A stretch of DNA of 64,000 bases from Polaribacter sejongensis (GCF_038024065.1 NZ_CP150667.1:868001-932000), one strand, 5' to 3'; positions 26,459 through 34,841 are shown, counted from the stretch's first letter. Notes: generated by a model from the letters alone, not told the origin. Numbers and translations are program-made.

Positions 26459-26956
26459 ATGAAGAAATTTTTACTGCTTTTTGTTTTCGCTTTTACTTTT
26501 ATAACTGCTTGTTCTTCCGATGAAACAACTACGTATTATTTAATTCGTCATGCAGAAAAAGACAGAACAGATAAAACAAACAAGAATCCTGATTTGAATA
26601 AAGTTGGACAAGAAAGAGCTATAAAATGGGCTAATCGTTTTAAAAACGTACCGTTTGATGCTATTTATTCAACAAACTACAACAGAACGATACAAACCGC
26701 AACACCAACTGCAGAAAGTAAAAGTTTAGAAATTATAAAGTACAATCCTAGTAAAATGTACGACTCCATTTTTCAGCAAGAAACAAAAGGAAAAACTGTT
26801 TTAGTGGTTGGACATAGCAATACAACTCCTGCTTTTGTAAATAAAATTTTAGCCGTAGAAAAGTATAAAGATATAGACGACAACAATAACGCTAACTTAT
26901 ATATTGTTACTATTTCTGGTGATGAAAAAACAAGTGTTGTAGAAACTGTAGAATAA
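26459..26956 (+). CDS. Histidine phosphatase family lipoprotein
   Basis: A 165-aa lipoprotein: signal MKKFLLLFVFAFTFITAC with the lipidated cysteine at residue 18. The catalytic RHG-type motif reads LIRHAEKDRT near residue 32. NYNRTIQTATPTAE and the second active-site histidine in VLVVGHSNTTPAFV complete a compact phosphoglycerate-mutase-like fold. The SixA-like small size suggests a phosphatase, but the substrate is unknown. I place the start at 26459, because starting at the ATG 21 bp upstream would put extra residues before a standard signal peptide. Confidence 0.87.
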   Translation: MKKFLLLFVFAFTFITACSSDETTTYYLIRHAEKDRTDKTNKNPDLNKVGQERAIKWANRFKNVPFDAIYSTNYNRTIQTATPTAESKSLEIIKYNPSKMYDSIFQQETKGKTVLVVGHSNTTPAFVNKILAVEKYKDIDDNNNANLYIVTISGDEKTSVVETVE

Positions 26957-27003
26957 ATTAAACCTAAAATTTGAATCTTTGTAATCAATTATATTTTTAA
27001 GAA

Positions 27004-27924
27004 ATGGAAATCTCTGTAGATAAAAATTGCAATTTAAAACATCGAATTAATAGAATTAAAGAAAGAGATGCTCAATTTCTGACTTACAATTCAAGTTCAG
27101 AATTCAATATTATTAATGAAGATTTAGATCAAGTTTTAGATATTTCTATAGATAATTTTATAGACATCGATTTTATTCCAGAAAAAAAACAAATCTTATA
27201 TTCAACTGAAGAACTTGTTCAAATAATTGATTATAATAAAAATGTAGTAGACACAATTATTGTCAAAAATGCTAAAATTTATATTCAAAATGAATATTTA
27301 TGGTTAGCCTCAATGGTTAATGATGATTATATAGAGGTTTCATTATATAACATTTTAGATTTTAGTAAAATAACTTCCTTAAAAATTGAAGATGAAGATT
27401 ACTTTGATGCTTCTATCCATTTGTATCCTGCTTATGAAAATAATTTAATATTATGGATAGGACAAGGTCAGGATGGTTTTTGGAATGTTTTACTAAAACT
27501 TAAAGACAATAAATTAGAAGCTGAAATAGTAGGCAAAGACTTTGTGTTTCCTATTGTTTATTTAGATGAAAATAAATATATAGAAGTAGACGAATTTAAT
27601 TTGAATGTTATATCAGAATCACCTATAAAATCAATAAAAAATTTAGATTTAGATTCAGAAAAGTATCAGTTTACAAGTTATTATGACTTTTTAAATAAAA
27701 ATAACATATTGTTTTTAAGCGAAAATGGCTTATTTATTTACAATACGCTATATGAAGAAACAGAAGATGTTAAAGTGATTAACCCTAAAACAGATGAACT
27801 ACTAAATAGCACGGATTTTAATTATTTCGAAATTATAAATAATACTATTCTGCTTTGCTATGACAATAGTAAAGAAAAAGGTATTTTAAAAATAGCTGTA
27901 AATTCAGTTTTAAAAGAACAATAA
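27004..27924 (+). CDS. Hypothetical beta-rich protein
   Basis: A 306-aa protein beginning MEISVDKNCNLKHRINRIKE. It has no signal peptide or membrane segment. It reads as a series of short beta-strand-like blocks ending in Asp/Asn turns (for example DEDYFDASIHLYPAYENNLI), suggestive of an irregular beta-propeller. It is rich in Asp, Glu, Ile and Asn and unusually AT-rich even for this window. I do not recognise a family. It starts 47 bp after the phosphatase gene with no obvious terminator between, so co-transcription is possible. Confidence 0.7.
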   Translation: MEISVDKNCNLKHRINRIKERDAQFLTYNSSSEFNIINEDLDQVLDISIDNFIDIDFIPEKKQILYSTEELVQIIDYNKNVVDTIIVKNAKIYIQNEYLWLASMVNDDYIEVSLYNILDFSKITSLKIEDEDYFDASIHLYPAYENNLILWIGQGQDGFWNVLLKLKDNKLEAEIVGKDFVFPIVYLDENKYIEVDEFNLNVISESPIKSIKNLDLDSEKYQFTSYYDFLNKNNILFLSENGLFIYNTLYEETEDVKVINPKTDELLNSTDFNYFEIINNTILLCYDNSKEKGILKIAVNSVLKEQ

Positions 27925-27958
27925 AGGTTAATAAAAATCAATTTGATATTATTTCTTT

Positions 27959-28432
27959 TTATTGAAAAAAATGATTGATTTCACCTAACAATTCAGCTTT
28001 AGGTTTGTTCATTTTAAGAATTCCAAAAAACGGGTTATTTATTGATTTATCAATTAATTGTCCGTTTCTAATTTTCATTAAATGAGGAAATTTAGTGTAA
28101 TGTTTTAATCCATATAAAGCTTCAGAAATAAACTCTTTATTGTATTCCGATTCAATATCTCTGCCGTTTAAATACACAATAACAACCTCTTTATTTAGAT
28201 TTGTAAGGATATTTTCTTCTAAATACTCTTTTGATTTTTTTCTGTTATTATAGCAGAAAAAGTTCTTTCCTTCGTTTTCTTTTAGAAATTTCAAATACTT
28301 TTTCTCAAACTTTTTCTTTTGAAAATATTTAAAGATAAAAATAAATATTAGAAATGGAATTGATAGTATTAGTAAAGGAAACCCTACTAAAACTAACAGA
28401 ATTATTAATAATATGTTTTTAAATTTTTCCAC
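27959..28432 (-). CDS. Hypothetical membrane-anchored protein
   Basis: A 157-aa protein with a strongly hydrophobic N-terminus (about residues 8-35, ILLIILLVLVGFPLLIL then a second run) followed by a very basic patch KKKFEKKYLKFL and a soluble domain of about 110 residues. The soluble part contains VVIVYLNGRDIESEYN and HLMKIRNGQLIDKSI, perhaps an alpha/beta fold. The domain is not recognised. It converges on the hypothetical gene ending at 27924. It is probably anchored in the inner membrane with the soluble part in the cytoplasm. Confidence 0.65.
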   Translation of the reverse strand: MEKFKNILLIILLVLVGFPLLILSIPFLIFIFIFKYFQKKKFEKKYLKFLKENEGKNFFCYNNRKKSKEYLEENILTNLNKEVVIVYLNGRDIESEYNKEFISEALYGLKHYTKFPHLMKIRNGQLIDKSINNPFFGILKMNKPKAELLGEINHFFQ

Positions 28433-28540
28433 TTATTTTTTAGCTAACTAAAGTTATGTGTAAAAGATTTATCTCTTGGTATTTCCTTTTTAAAGTAGCG
28501 GAATTAATGATTAAAAGCTATTAGCTAATAAAAATTTTAA

Positions 28541-28592
28541 TCCTGATTGCAGCAATTGTTTGAGCTCTTTTTCTGAATAAAAAAAGCGAATG
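28541..28592. repeat. Dispersed TTGTTTGAGCTCTTTTT element, copy 1
   Basis: The element reads GATTGCAGCAATTG then TTGTTTGAGCTCTTTTT and an A-rich complementary run ending AAAGCGAATG. The core is shared with 49666-49747. The T-run and A-run flanking the centre can fold into a hairpin. Confidence 0.7.
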
Positions 28593-28654
28593 TATTTATA
28601 CTTCGATCAAGATAAGCTCCAAAAACGAAATTGCTTCAAAAAAAACTACTTCTC

Positions 28655-29401
28655 TTACTTTAAAAGCTGTACTTCGATATTTTCTAAATTTATTTCCGAC
28701 AATTTTTTAAGCTCATTTTTCTCAAAAGCTTTATCAATATCTGTTAAAGAAATTTCTTTGTTTAAAGGCTTATAATTATCATAATTCACAAAACGAATTC
28801 CGTTTTTTAAGACTTCTTTGTTTATAGCTCTAAAACGTTTTCCTCCACCATTTGTATGGTAAGAATATGCCAAGTAATCAACTAAAAAATCTTGTTTACC
28901 AATCCAATAAATAAAAACATCATCAAAATCTTCTCCTCCTCCATCTTCAGAGAAAGTAACTTGCACTTTATAATACTCTTCGTCTTTTACCGTAGTTGAT
29001 GGCAATAACTTTTTTATCACTGCTTTGTCATTTAATCCGAAGGGTAAAACAGAAAAATAGTGTACAGAATTTACTGAATTCGATAAAATGTTAGCTATCG
29101 AATCGTTTACTTGATAAGGAATTCCATTCACTAATCTTTTAAATCCATCATTACTTAAAACATCAGAAATAAACCCTACTTTGTCATCTTTCTGCTTTCT
29201 TGTAAGCTTAAAACTTCCATTAGGTTTTCTATTGGCAACATACGCTTTGTCTCTAAAATTGAATTTTATTTCGGAATTTGAAATTTTATCTGCTCCAGAA
29301 GCAACAATGGCTTTATCAATAACTTGTTGTGCAGTCAACTTGTTTTCAGAAGGTTTACAAGAAATTAAGAAAGCTAAAAAAAGAATTGATAAATATTTCA
29401 T
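28655..29401 (-). CDS. DUF6503-like lipoprotein
   Basis: A 248-aa lipoprotein: signal MKYLSILFLAFLISC with the cysteine at residue 15, then TAQQVIDKAIVASGADKI, a start shared by LolA/LppX-like lipoproteins in Bacteroidota. The body is a curved beta sheet by pattern (SFKLTRKQKDDKVGFIS; DDVFIYWIGKQDFLVDYLAY). I assign it to the DUF6503 group from memory of its N- and C-terminal wording. Function is unknown, possibly lipid or hydrophobic-ligand binding. The gene at 61528 encodes a similar protein. Confidence 0.65.
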   Translation of the reverse strand: MKYLSILFLAFLISCKPSENKLTAQQVIDKAIVASGADKISNSEIKFNFRDKAYVANRKPNGSFKLTRKQKDDKVGFISDVLSNDGFKRLVNGIPYQVNDSIANILSNSVNSVHYFSVLPFGLNDKAVIKKLLPSTTVKDEEYYKVQVTFSEDGGGEDFDDVFIYWIGKQDFLVDYLAYSYHTNGGGKRFRAINKEVLKNGIRFVNYDNYKPLNKEISLTDIDKAFEKNELKKLSEINLENIEVQLLK

Positions 29402-29433
29402 TGGTTTTGTTTTAATTAGTAGATAATAGAATT

Positions 29434-29441
29434 CAAAATTA
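29434..29441 (-). promoter_or_regulatory. Candidate -7 box (TAATTTTG) for the DUF6503-like gene
   Basis: CAAAATTA on the plus strand reads TAATTTTG on the minus strand, about 33 bp before the ATG at 29401. The -33 partner is not clear, and the site is close to the divergent smpB promoter. Confidence 0.4.
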
Positions 29442-29466
29442 CATTTCTTTGACCAAAGTAAAAATG

Positions 29467-29474
29467 TATCTTTG
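29467..29474 (+). promoter_or_regulatory. Promoter -7 box (TATCTTTG) of smpB
   Basis: TATCTTTG matches TAnnTTTG and lies 28 bp before the ATG. A TTTG at 29448-29451 is a possible -33 box with a slightly short 15-bp spacer. Confidence 0.5.
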
Positions 29475-29502
29475 TTAAAATTATTAAAATTAAAATCAGT
29501 CT

Positions 29503-29970
29503 ATGGCTGTTCAGAAAAAGATAAACATAAAGAACAAAAAAGCACGTTTCGAATTTGAAATTCTAGACAAATACGTTGCTGGAATTCAGTTAACCGGAAC
29601 AGAAATAAAATCTATTCGCTTAAGTCAGGCTAGAATTACAGAAAGTTTTTGTGAATTTAATGATGGCGGAGAACTGTTTATTGTTAATATGTACATTCAA
29701 GAATACATGTTTGGACATCACTTTAACCACAAACCAAAAAGTGAGCGTAGATTATTAATGCACAAACGCGAATTACGTTCTTTAAGAAAAGACGTTGAGG
29801 CAAAAGGAAATACGATTGTTCCTTTACGTTTGTTTATTAATGATAAAGGTTTTGCCAAATTAGAAATTGCATTGGCAAAAGGAAAACAAACACACGACAA
29901 ACGAGAAGTTATTAAAGACAGAGATAACAAACGTGATTTGGCACGTATTAAAAAGAGCTTTAACGGTTAA
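29503..29970 (+). CDS. smpB: SsrA-binding protein SmpB
   Basis: A 155-aa protein that binds tmRNA and delivers it to stalled ribosomes. KKARFEFEILDKYVAGIQLT and GTEIKSIRLSQARITESF form the conserved RNA-binding core. YMFGHHFNHKPKSERRLLMH and the C-terminal basic tail (KRDLARIKKSF) that enters the ribosomal A site are intact. Its stop shares one base with the start of the prenyltransferase gene. The tmRNA gene itself is not in the window. Confidence 0.97.
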   Translation: MAVQKKINIKNKKARFEFEILDKYVAGIQLTGTEIKSIRLSQARITESFCEFNDGGELFIVNMYIQEYMFGHHFNHKPKSERRLLMHKRELRSLRKDVEAKGNTIVPLRLFINDKGFAKLEIALAKGKQTHDKREVIKDRDNKRDLARIKKSFNG

Positions 29971-30938
29971 TGGATTTTTTAAGACTTATTCGTTACAAAA
30001 ATCTTTTAATGGTTTTATTAACAATGGTTTTAACCAAATATGCGTTGATAGATTCTATATTTTTTAGCGATCTTAGCTTTAAAAACTACACCTTAATACA
30101 TACCACTTATTTAGGCATTACTCTAACTCATTATCAATTTATAATATTTGCTTTTAGCATTTTATGCATCACTGCTGGTGGATATATTATTAATGATATT
30201 TTTGATATAGAAACGGACAAAATAAACAAGCCTTTAAAAGTAATTATAGAAAAATCTATTTCTAAAAAGAAAGCTTGGATTCTTTACTATTCTAGTAGTA
30301 TTTTAGGTTTATTTTTAGGCATATATATATCTTTTACTACCGGAAACAGTTTGTATAGTTTCTTTTTTATAGGAACCATTTTAGCACTTTTTTTATATTC
30401 TAAATACCTAAAAAAAACACTTTTTATAGGTAACTTATTAGTGTCAGTTCTTTTAGGCTTAGTACTCTTTATAACCATATTATTCAACGAACCCAAAGCA
30501 CATAACAGTAATTTATTAGAAGTAATAAGCAACACTGCAACAAGTTTCCGGTTACTTTTTATAATGATTACTTATATTATTTTTTCTGTACTTACCAATA
30601 TTATCAGAGAAATTATTAAAGATATAGAAGACATTAATGGCGATTTAAAAATAAAAGCAAAAACGTTGCCTATTTTATTTGGAAGAAAAAGAGCTTCTAA
30701 AGTCGCTTTTTTCTTTAGTGCAATTTTACTAGTATTTCTTTTAATTGTTTTACAATCTTTAATAAGTGACTACGTACTTTTAACCTATGGAATTTTATTT
30801 ATCCTACTTCCACTACTCTATTTTATGTACAAATTATGGATTTCTGAAAGCAAAAAGGAATTTAGTTTTCTAAGTAATTTAATGAAAGTAATAATGCTTT
30901 TCGGAATTTTATCAATGGTATTATTCAAATTGAAATAA
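29970..30938 (+). CDS. UbiA-family prenyltransferase (geranylgeranylglycerol-phosphate geranylgeranyltransferase-like)
   Basis: A 322-aa integral membrane prenyltransferase with eight or nine hydrophobic helices. The first aspartate-rich motif NDIFDIETDKINKP is near residue 73, and the second, DIEDINGDLKIKAKTLP, near residue 220. Both bind the Mg-diphosphate of the prenyl donor. Flavobacterial homologs are usually labelled as DGGGP-synthase-like. The acceptor in these bacteria is not established. It overlaps smpB by one base and is followed 41 bp later by the Maf gene, an order often kept in Flavobacteriaceae in my recollection. Confidence 0.88.
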   Translation: MDFLRLIRYKNLLMVLLTMVLTKYALIDSIFFSDLSFKNYTLIHTTYLGITLTHYQFIIFAFSILCITAGGYIINDIFDIETDKINKPLKVIIEKSISKKKAWILYYSSSILGLFLGIYISFTTGNSLYSFFFIGTILALFLYSKYLKKTLFIGNLLVSVLLGLVLFITILFNEPKAHNSNLLEVISNTATSFRLLFIMITYIIFSVLTNIIREIIKDIEDINGDLKIKAKTLPILFGRKRASKVAFFFSAILLVFLLIVLQSLISDYVLLTYGILFILLPLLYFMYKLWISESKKEFSFLSNLMKVIMLFGILSMVLFKLK

Positions 30939-30979
30939 AAAATAGATTCCTGCTTCCGCAGAATGAACAACACAAATAT

Positions 30980-31558
30980 ATGTTAAGAGAAAAACTAAAA
31001 GAATACAACGTAATATTAGCCTCTAAGTCTCCAAGAAGACAACAGTTTTTTAAAGATTTAGATATCGATTTTACAATTGAATTAAAAGAAGTAGAAGAAA
31101 TTTATCCTCCTGAATTAAAAGGAACAGCCATTACAGATTTTTTAGCAGATTTAAAATCGAAAGCCTTTTCCAATTTATCAGAAAAAGATATATTAATTAC
31201 TTCAGACACCATTGTTTGGTTAGAAAACACTGCATTAGGAAAACCAAAAGACGAAGCAGATGCTTTTGCCATGTTAAGAGCGTTATCTGGTAAAAAGCAC
31301 GAAGTAATTACATCTATAAGCATAAAGAGTAAACAGTTTCAAAAGATAGTAAACGACATTACAGTTGTTTCTTTTAAAGAACTGTCAGATGACGAAATAA
31401 ATTATTACATCAAAAACTACAAACCTTATGACAAAGCTGGAGCATACGGTATACAAGAATGGATTGGTTTTATAGCTATTGATAATTTAGAAGGCAGCTA
31501 TTTTAATGTTGTGGGGTTACCTGTTCAAAAATTGTACACAGAATTAATGAATCTATAA
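30980..31558 (+). CDS. Maf family nucleoside-triphosphate pyrophosphatase
   Basis: A 192-aa house-cleaning pyrophosphatase that hydrolyses non-canonical NTPs (dTTP/UTP or m7GTP by subgroup). The opening motif ILASKSPRRQQFF (about residues 12-24), the catalytic SDTIVWLENTALGKPKD region near 75-90 and YDKAGAYGIQEW near 150 match the Maf signature. It lies 41 bp downstream of the prenyltransferase gene and is probably co-transcribed. It is cytoplasmic. Confidence 0.93.
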   Translation: MLREKLKEYNVILASKSPRRQQFFKDLDIDFTIELKEVEEIYPPELKGTAITDFLADLKSKAFSNLSEKDILITSDTIVWLENTALGKPKDEADAFAMLRALSGKKHEVITSISIKSKQFQKIVNDITVVSFKELSDDEINYYIKNYKPYDKAGAYGIQEWIGFIAIDNLEGSYFNVVGLPVQKLYTELMNL

Positions 31559-31671
31559 AGGGATTCAAAACGATAAAACATAATTTTATTTCACTAAATA
31601 ACAGTACGTTACCATAAAACAAACAATTACTTAACCTAAAGTTAACACACTATACAAACTCATTAAACCTG

Positions 31672-31705
31672 TTGTTTTTATAACATTTTAAACGGCGTAC
31701 TTTTG
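31672..31705 (+). promoter_or_regulatory. Promoter of the 34-aa small-gene unit
   Basis: TACTTTTG (31698-31705) matches TAnnTTTG and is followed by CACC as in strong flavobacterial promoters. TTG (31672-31674) is a -33 candidate with a 23-bp spacer. The predicted start is near 31712, 15 nt before an ATG. Confidence 0.6.
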
Positions 31706-31726
31706 CACCCGCAAATTAAGTAATTT

Positions 31727-31831
31727 ATGAAAACAAGTAATCAGAAAGTAAAAAGTAAAGTTGGTGAACCAACAAAAAATTTAAGCAACACAAATTCAAC
31801 ACTTTGGAATTTAAAAAGACGTTATAGATAA
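31727..31831 (+). CDS. 34-aa basic small protein (unknown)
   Basis: An ATG 22 bp after a consensus -7 box opens a 34-codon frame, MKTSNQKVKSKVGEPTKNLS..., ending in LKRRYR. The product is strongly basic, with many Lys, Arg, Asn and Ser and one Trp. An intrinsic terminator follows 21 bp later, so promoter, ORF and terminator form a self-contained unit of about 200 bp. It may encode a ribosome- or nucleic-acid-associated micro-protein, or the transcript may act as a small RNA. No family is recognised. Confidence 0.5.
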   Translation: MKTSNQKVKSKVGEPTKNLSNTNSTLWNLKRRYR

Positions 31832-31852
31832 ATATAGTTCCTTTTAACTTAC

Positions 31853-31884
31853 AAGCTCTTTTCTATGAAAAGAGCTTTTTTTTT
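31853..31884 (+). terminator. Rho-independent terminator of the small-gene unit
   Basis: A perfect 11-bp stem (AAGCTCTTTTC / GAAAAGAGCTT) with a TAT loop is followed directly by a run of T residues. Confidence 0.88.
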
Positions 31885-32078
31885 CGTCTCATAATTAAGA
31901 TAATGAACATCTTTAACCTTTAGATATCTACAAATTATGTAAGTTCTAAATGAAGTTAAAGAGTTGTTTTTCTACTAAAAAACACTTCACTTTTATATTT
32001 CATCCATTTTTACAAATAAATCATCGGGTTTCACAAAAAATTAACCTTTCTAAAAGCAATTATTCATATTATTGCAAT

Positions 32079-32882
32079 ATGCAAAGACTATTATACATTT
32101 TGTGCTTATTCGCGTCTTTAAGCACACTCTCACAGAACGATACCATTCGTGTTAAAACACTAAAAGGACAAATTATTCACGCTGTAAGCAAAAAAGCTTT
32201 AAGTGCTTCTCATATATTAAATCTAAACACTGTACAAGGTACAATTACAAACGATAGAGGTTTCTTTGAAATCCCTACAAGAGCAAACGATACGATTTTG
32301 GTTTCTTATTTAGGATATGAATCTATAAAATTAAAAATTACAAACGATTTGTTAAAAGGAAACGAATTACTAATTGCTTTGTATGAAAAACCAGAAGAAA
32401 TTAGAGAGGTTGTTATAAAATCTACTCAATTAATTGGTGTTTTAGAAATTGATGTAAAACAAGTACCAAAAGATCGATTTACAAGAATTAAAATAAACGG
32501 ACTACCACAGACCTATGAGGTTGGTAAACCTAAAGGAAAAGACTTCTCATCACCAATTGCGGCATTATTTCAACCTGTAGATTATTTATACAATCTCTTT
32601 GGAAGTAAACCCAAACAATTAAAAAAATTACAGAAGCTTAAAAAAGAAGATGATTTACGTAAAATGTTAGCTGGTAAGTTTGACAGAGAGGTAATGATGG
32701 AGTATCTACAAATGGACAGACAAGAACTTACAGAATTACTTACAGACTGTAACTACTCTGAATACTTTATTAAAAAGGCATCTGATTTACAAATGATTGA
32801 AGCTGTATTGGATTGTTATGAAAATTACAAAGCAATAAAGAACGGTAAAATAGAACTTGATAAAATTCCCGTAAAAAATTAA
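32079..32882 (+). CDS. Carboxypeptidase-like regulatory domain (CarbopepD) protein, secreted
   Basis: A 267-aa protein. The start chosen at 32079 gives a clean signal peptide (MQRLLYILCLFASLSTLSQN); an in-frame ATG 129 bp upstream would place an odd basic extension before it. After the signal, VKTLKGQIIHAVSKKALSAS to LLIALYEKPEEIREVVI forms a CarboxypepD_reg-like beta-sandwich of the kind preceding TonB-dependent receptors. Here the remaining ~150 residues are helical and charged (KPKQLKKLQKLKKEDDLRKM) with no barrel. It is probably a periplasmic or outer-membrane-associated accessory protein. Function unknown. Confidence 0.78.
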   Translation: MQRLLYILCLFASLSTLSQNDTIRVKTLKGQIIHAVSKKALSASHILNLNTVQGTITNDRGFFEIPTRANDTILVSYLGYESIKLKITNDLLKGNELLIALYEKPEEIREVVIKSTQLIGVLEIDVKQVPKDRFTRIKINGLPQTYEVGKPKGKDFSSPIAALFQPVDYLYNLFGSKPKQLKKLQKLKKEDDLRKMLAGKFDREVMMEYLQMDRQELTELLTDCNYSEYFIKKASDLQMIEAVLDCYENYKAIKNGKIELDKIPVKN

Positions 32883-32922
32883 TTCTATATATATTCTAAT
32901 ATAGAAATAACAATATTATTAT

Positions 32923-32953
32923 AACCTTGAGGCTTCATCCTCAAGGTTTTTTA
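32923..32953 (+). terminator. Rho-independent terminator
   Basis: A perfect 10-bp stem (AACCTTGAGG / CCTCAAGGTT) with a CTTCAT loop is followed by a run of T, 40 bp after the stop at 32882. Confidence 0.88.
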
Positions 32954-33012
32954 TTTCTACAAACTTATTGACAACTAATACTTCATTCTTAAAAAATCAC
33001 CTAAAACTGAAA

Positions 33013-33042
33013 AGAGTCGAAAACAATATTGCTTCCGACTCT
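33013..33042. repeat. 30-bp near-perfect palindrome
   Basis: AGAGTCG at one end pairs with CGACTCT at the other, and the centre CAATATTG is itself palindromic. The mismatches are A-C on the plus strand but G-U wobbles on the minus strand, so the minus-strand RNA would fold without mismatches. Confidence 0.55.
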
Positions 33043-33075
33043 AATCAACTATTAAAACTAACTATTAACCAACTA

Positions 33076-33098
33076 AAAATACAGTCATACTGTATTTT
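33076..33098 (+). terminator. Possible terminator hairpin
   Basis: A perfect 10-bp stem (AAAATACAGT / ACTGTATTTT) has a CAT loop and T-rich 3' side. No annotated gene ends here, so it could end a small RNA or be a second terminator for the gene at 32079. Confidence 0.5.
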
Positions 33099-33397
33099 AT
33101 ATCTAAACTTTTTATCTCTTCACCAATACCTTTTAAATCTCCTTTATCCTATTTTGAATTCTTTTATATAATATTTAATCTCAAAAACCATAATGTTATT
33201 TTGAGTTATTTTTGATAGTAAGGAAAGCCTTAAACAAGTTCTAAGTCTAAATCAATTCAAACTAACGTATCTAAATTTAAAAACTTACAATAGCTTAAAT
33301 AAATTACCTACACTTATAAGACACAAAAAAGACAGTAACGTTACAAGTTAAAAAGTACTTTAACAGAACTTTAAGTTTCTAAAAATAAGCACAAAAA

Positions 33398-33421
33398 AAA
33401 ATCCAGCTAGCGCTGGATTTT
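33398..33421 (-). terminator. Rho-independent terminator of the SPFH gene
   Basis: The stem AAAATCCAGC / GCTGGATTTT around TAGC is followed on the minus strand by a run of T, 59 bp after the SPFH stop codon. Confidence 0.82.
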
Positions 33422-33479
33422 CATTGAGAATGATTTCTCTTATTAATTTTCACATCCCGCGTTAGCAGAAATTATCTTT

Positions 33480-34310
33480 TTACTGATTTCCTAAAATAAT
33501 AGGTAAACCATCTTTACCAGAACCAATAACAATTACTTTACTATTAGGTGATTTAGCCAACTCTAAAGTAGCACCGATTCCTTTTTCTTGTAAAATTTTA
33601 TCAGTTAAAGAAGCACTTAAAATCTTATTTGCAACCGCTTTACCTTCTGCATCAATTTTTTGTCTTTCTGCTTCTTTTAATGCTTTTGCTAATCTAAATT
33701 CATATTCTAAAGACTCTTGCTCTTGTTTTAACTTCGTTTCAATGGCAGTTCTAATAGTAGTTGGTAATTTAACATCTTCTACCAAAACTCTCTTTACCAT
33801 TAAAAATTGCTCTTTTAGAACAATTTGAATTTCATCTAAAATTTCTTGCTCAATTACATCTCTTTTACTAGAATATAACTGCTCTGGAGTATAACGACCA
33901 ACAACACTTCTTGCAGCTGCATTAATAGCAGGATCTAACAATTCACGCTCATAATCTTCACCTTTAGTCTTTATCAACATTCCTAAATTAGAAAACTCAG
34001 GTTCATACCAAATTGTACCATTTACCTTTACTTCTAATCCATTAACAGAAAGCACATTCATTTCTGTAGAAATAGCTTGCTGACGCACTTTTCTTACAAT
34101 CATACGATTCCAAGGAGCTACAATCTGAAAACCTTCTCCATATGTTTTTTCTGTGTTAATACCATCTCCCAATGCCTCAAAAACAACACCACCTTCTCCA
34201 GGCCCAATAGTCACTGTAGATTTAGAAAATAAAATGATTACTACTACCGCTAAAATGATAAAAAAAACACCTCCCTTAGGAAACTTTATATCTACTTGAT
34301 TATTCGCCAT
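33480..34310 (-). CDS. Prohibitin/SPFH-domain membrane protein
   Basis: A 276-aa protein with one N-terminal membrane helix (about residues 15-33, VFFIILAVVVIILFS). An SPFH/band 7 domain follows from about residue 40 to 210 (TIGPGEGGVVFEALG; MNVLSVNGLEVKVNGTIWY; RSVVGRYTPEQLYSSKR). A coiled-coil rich in Glu/Ala/Lys (LAKALKEAERQKIDAEGKAV) then precedes a hydrophobic tail. It fits the bacterial prohibitin group, membrane-scaffolding oligomers sometimes controlling FtsH-like proteases. No protease gene is adjacent. It has its own terminator. Confidence 0.92.
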   Translation of the reverse strand: MANNQVDIKFPKGGVFFIILAVVVIILFSKSTVTIGPGEGGVVFEALGDGINTEKTYGEGFQIVAPWNRMIVRKVRQQAISTEMNVLSVNGLEVKVNGTIWYEPEFSNLGMLIKTKGEDYERELLDPAINAAARSVVGRYTPEQLYSSKRDVIEQEILDEIQIVLKEQFLMVKRVLVEDVKLPTTIRTAIETKLKQEQESLEYEFRLAKALKEAERQKIDAEGKAVANKILSASLTDKILQEKGIGATLELAKSPNSKVIVIGSGKDGLPIILGNQ

Positions 34311-34437
34311 ACTTATAAATTTTGATTAATTACAAATTTACAATTTAACTTTGTGAAACACAATATATATAATCTATATATTGGTTAAAAAGCGTTAATA
34401 TTTAACATAATTTTAGATATAAAAATGATCCTTAAAC

Positions 34438-34827
34438 TTAATCTTCTAATCGATTTTTTACATATTCAATTTCTGTTTTTCCATGCTTTTTAGGGTGCCC
34501 ATTTTCATCGAGACAAACCATAACAATTTTATCTACCACAATAATGGTTTTTCTTGTTAACTTATTTCTAACACTACACGTTAAAGTTATAGAGGAATTT
34601 CCGAATTTTAAAACATCAATCCCTATTTCAATAATATCTCCTTGTTTTGCAGAACTTACAAAATCTATTTCAGACATGTATTTTGTAACTGTTTTTGTGT
34701 GCTCTAATTGAATAATTGCATAAATAGCTACTTCTTCATCAATAAATTGTAATAATCTACCTCCAAATAAGGTTCCATTTGGGTTTAAATCTTCGGGTTT
34801 AACCCACTTTCTTGTGTGAAATCTCAT
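34438..34827 (-). CDS. Hotdog-fold acyl-CoA thioesterase (YciA-like)
   Basis: A 129-aa single hotdog domain. The PEDLNPNGTLFGGRLLQFID segment carries the N-x-x-G-x-x-F-G-G pattern in which the Asn and the following acidic residue act in YciA/BACH-type thioesterases. YMSEIDFVSSAKQGDIIEIG and VVDKIVMVCLDENG are the paired strands around the helix. It hydrolyses acyl-CoA esters in the cytoplasm, chain length unknown. It lies 14 bp downstream of the vWA-type gene, so the two are likely co-transcribed. Confidence 0.9.
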   Translation of the reverse strand: MRFHTRKWVKPEDLNPNGTLFGGRLLQFIDEEVAIYAIIQLEHTKTVTKYMSEIDFVSSAKQGDIIEIGIDVLKFGNSSITLTCSVRNKLTRKTIIVVDKIVMVCLDENGHPKKHGKTEIEYVKNRLED

Positions 34828-34841
34828 ATTAATTTTTAAAT

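Larger units (their letters stand above)
32883..33479. other. Long intergenic region with several hairpins
   Basis: About 600 bp without a credible gene. It contains the terminator of the preceding gene (32923-32948), a 30-bp near-perfect palindrome (33013-33042), a hairpin with T-run (33076-33098) and a minus-strand terminator (33398-33421). A 67-codon open frame at 32968-33171 has no gene-like features and spans two of the hairpins. A small RNA between 32960 and 33100 is possible. Confidence 0.45.

Noticed and set aside
32968..33171. 67-codon open frame on the plus strand
   Set aside because: Spans two hairpins, has no promoter box or family resemblance, and its residue usage (Leu, Asn and Ile rich) is what random AT-rich DNA gives.
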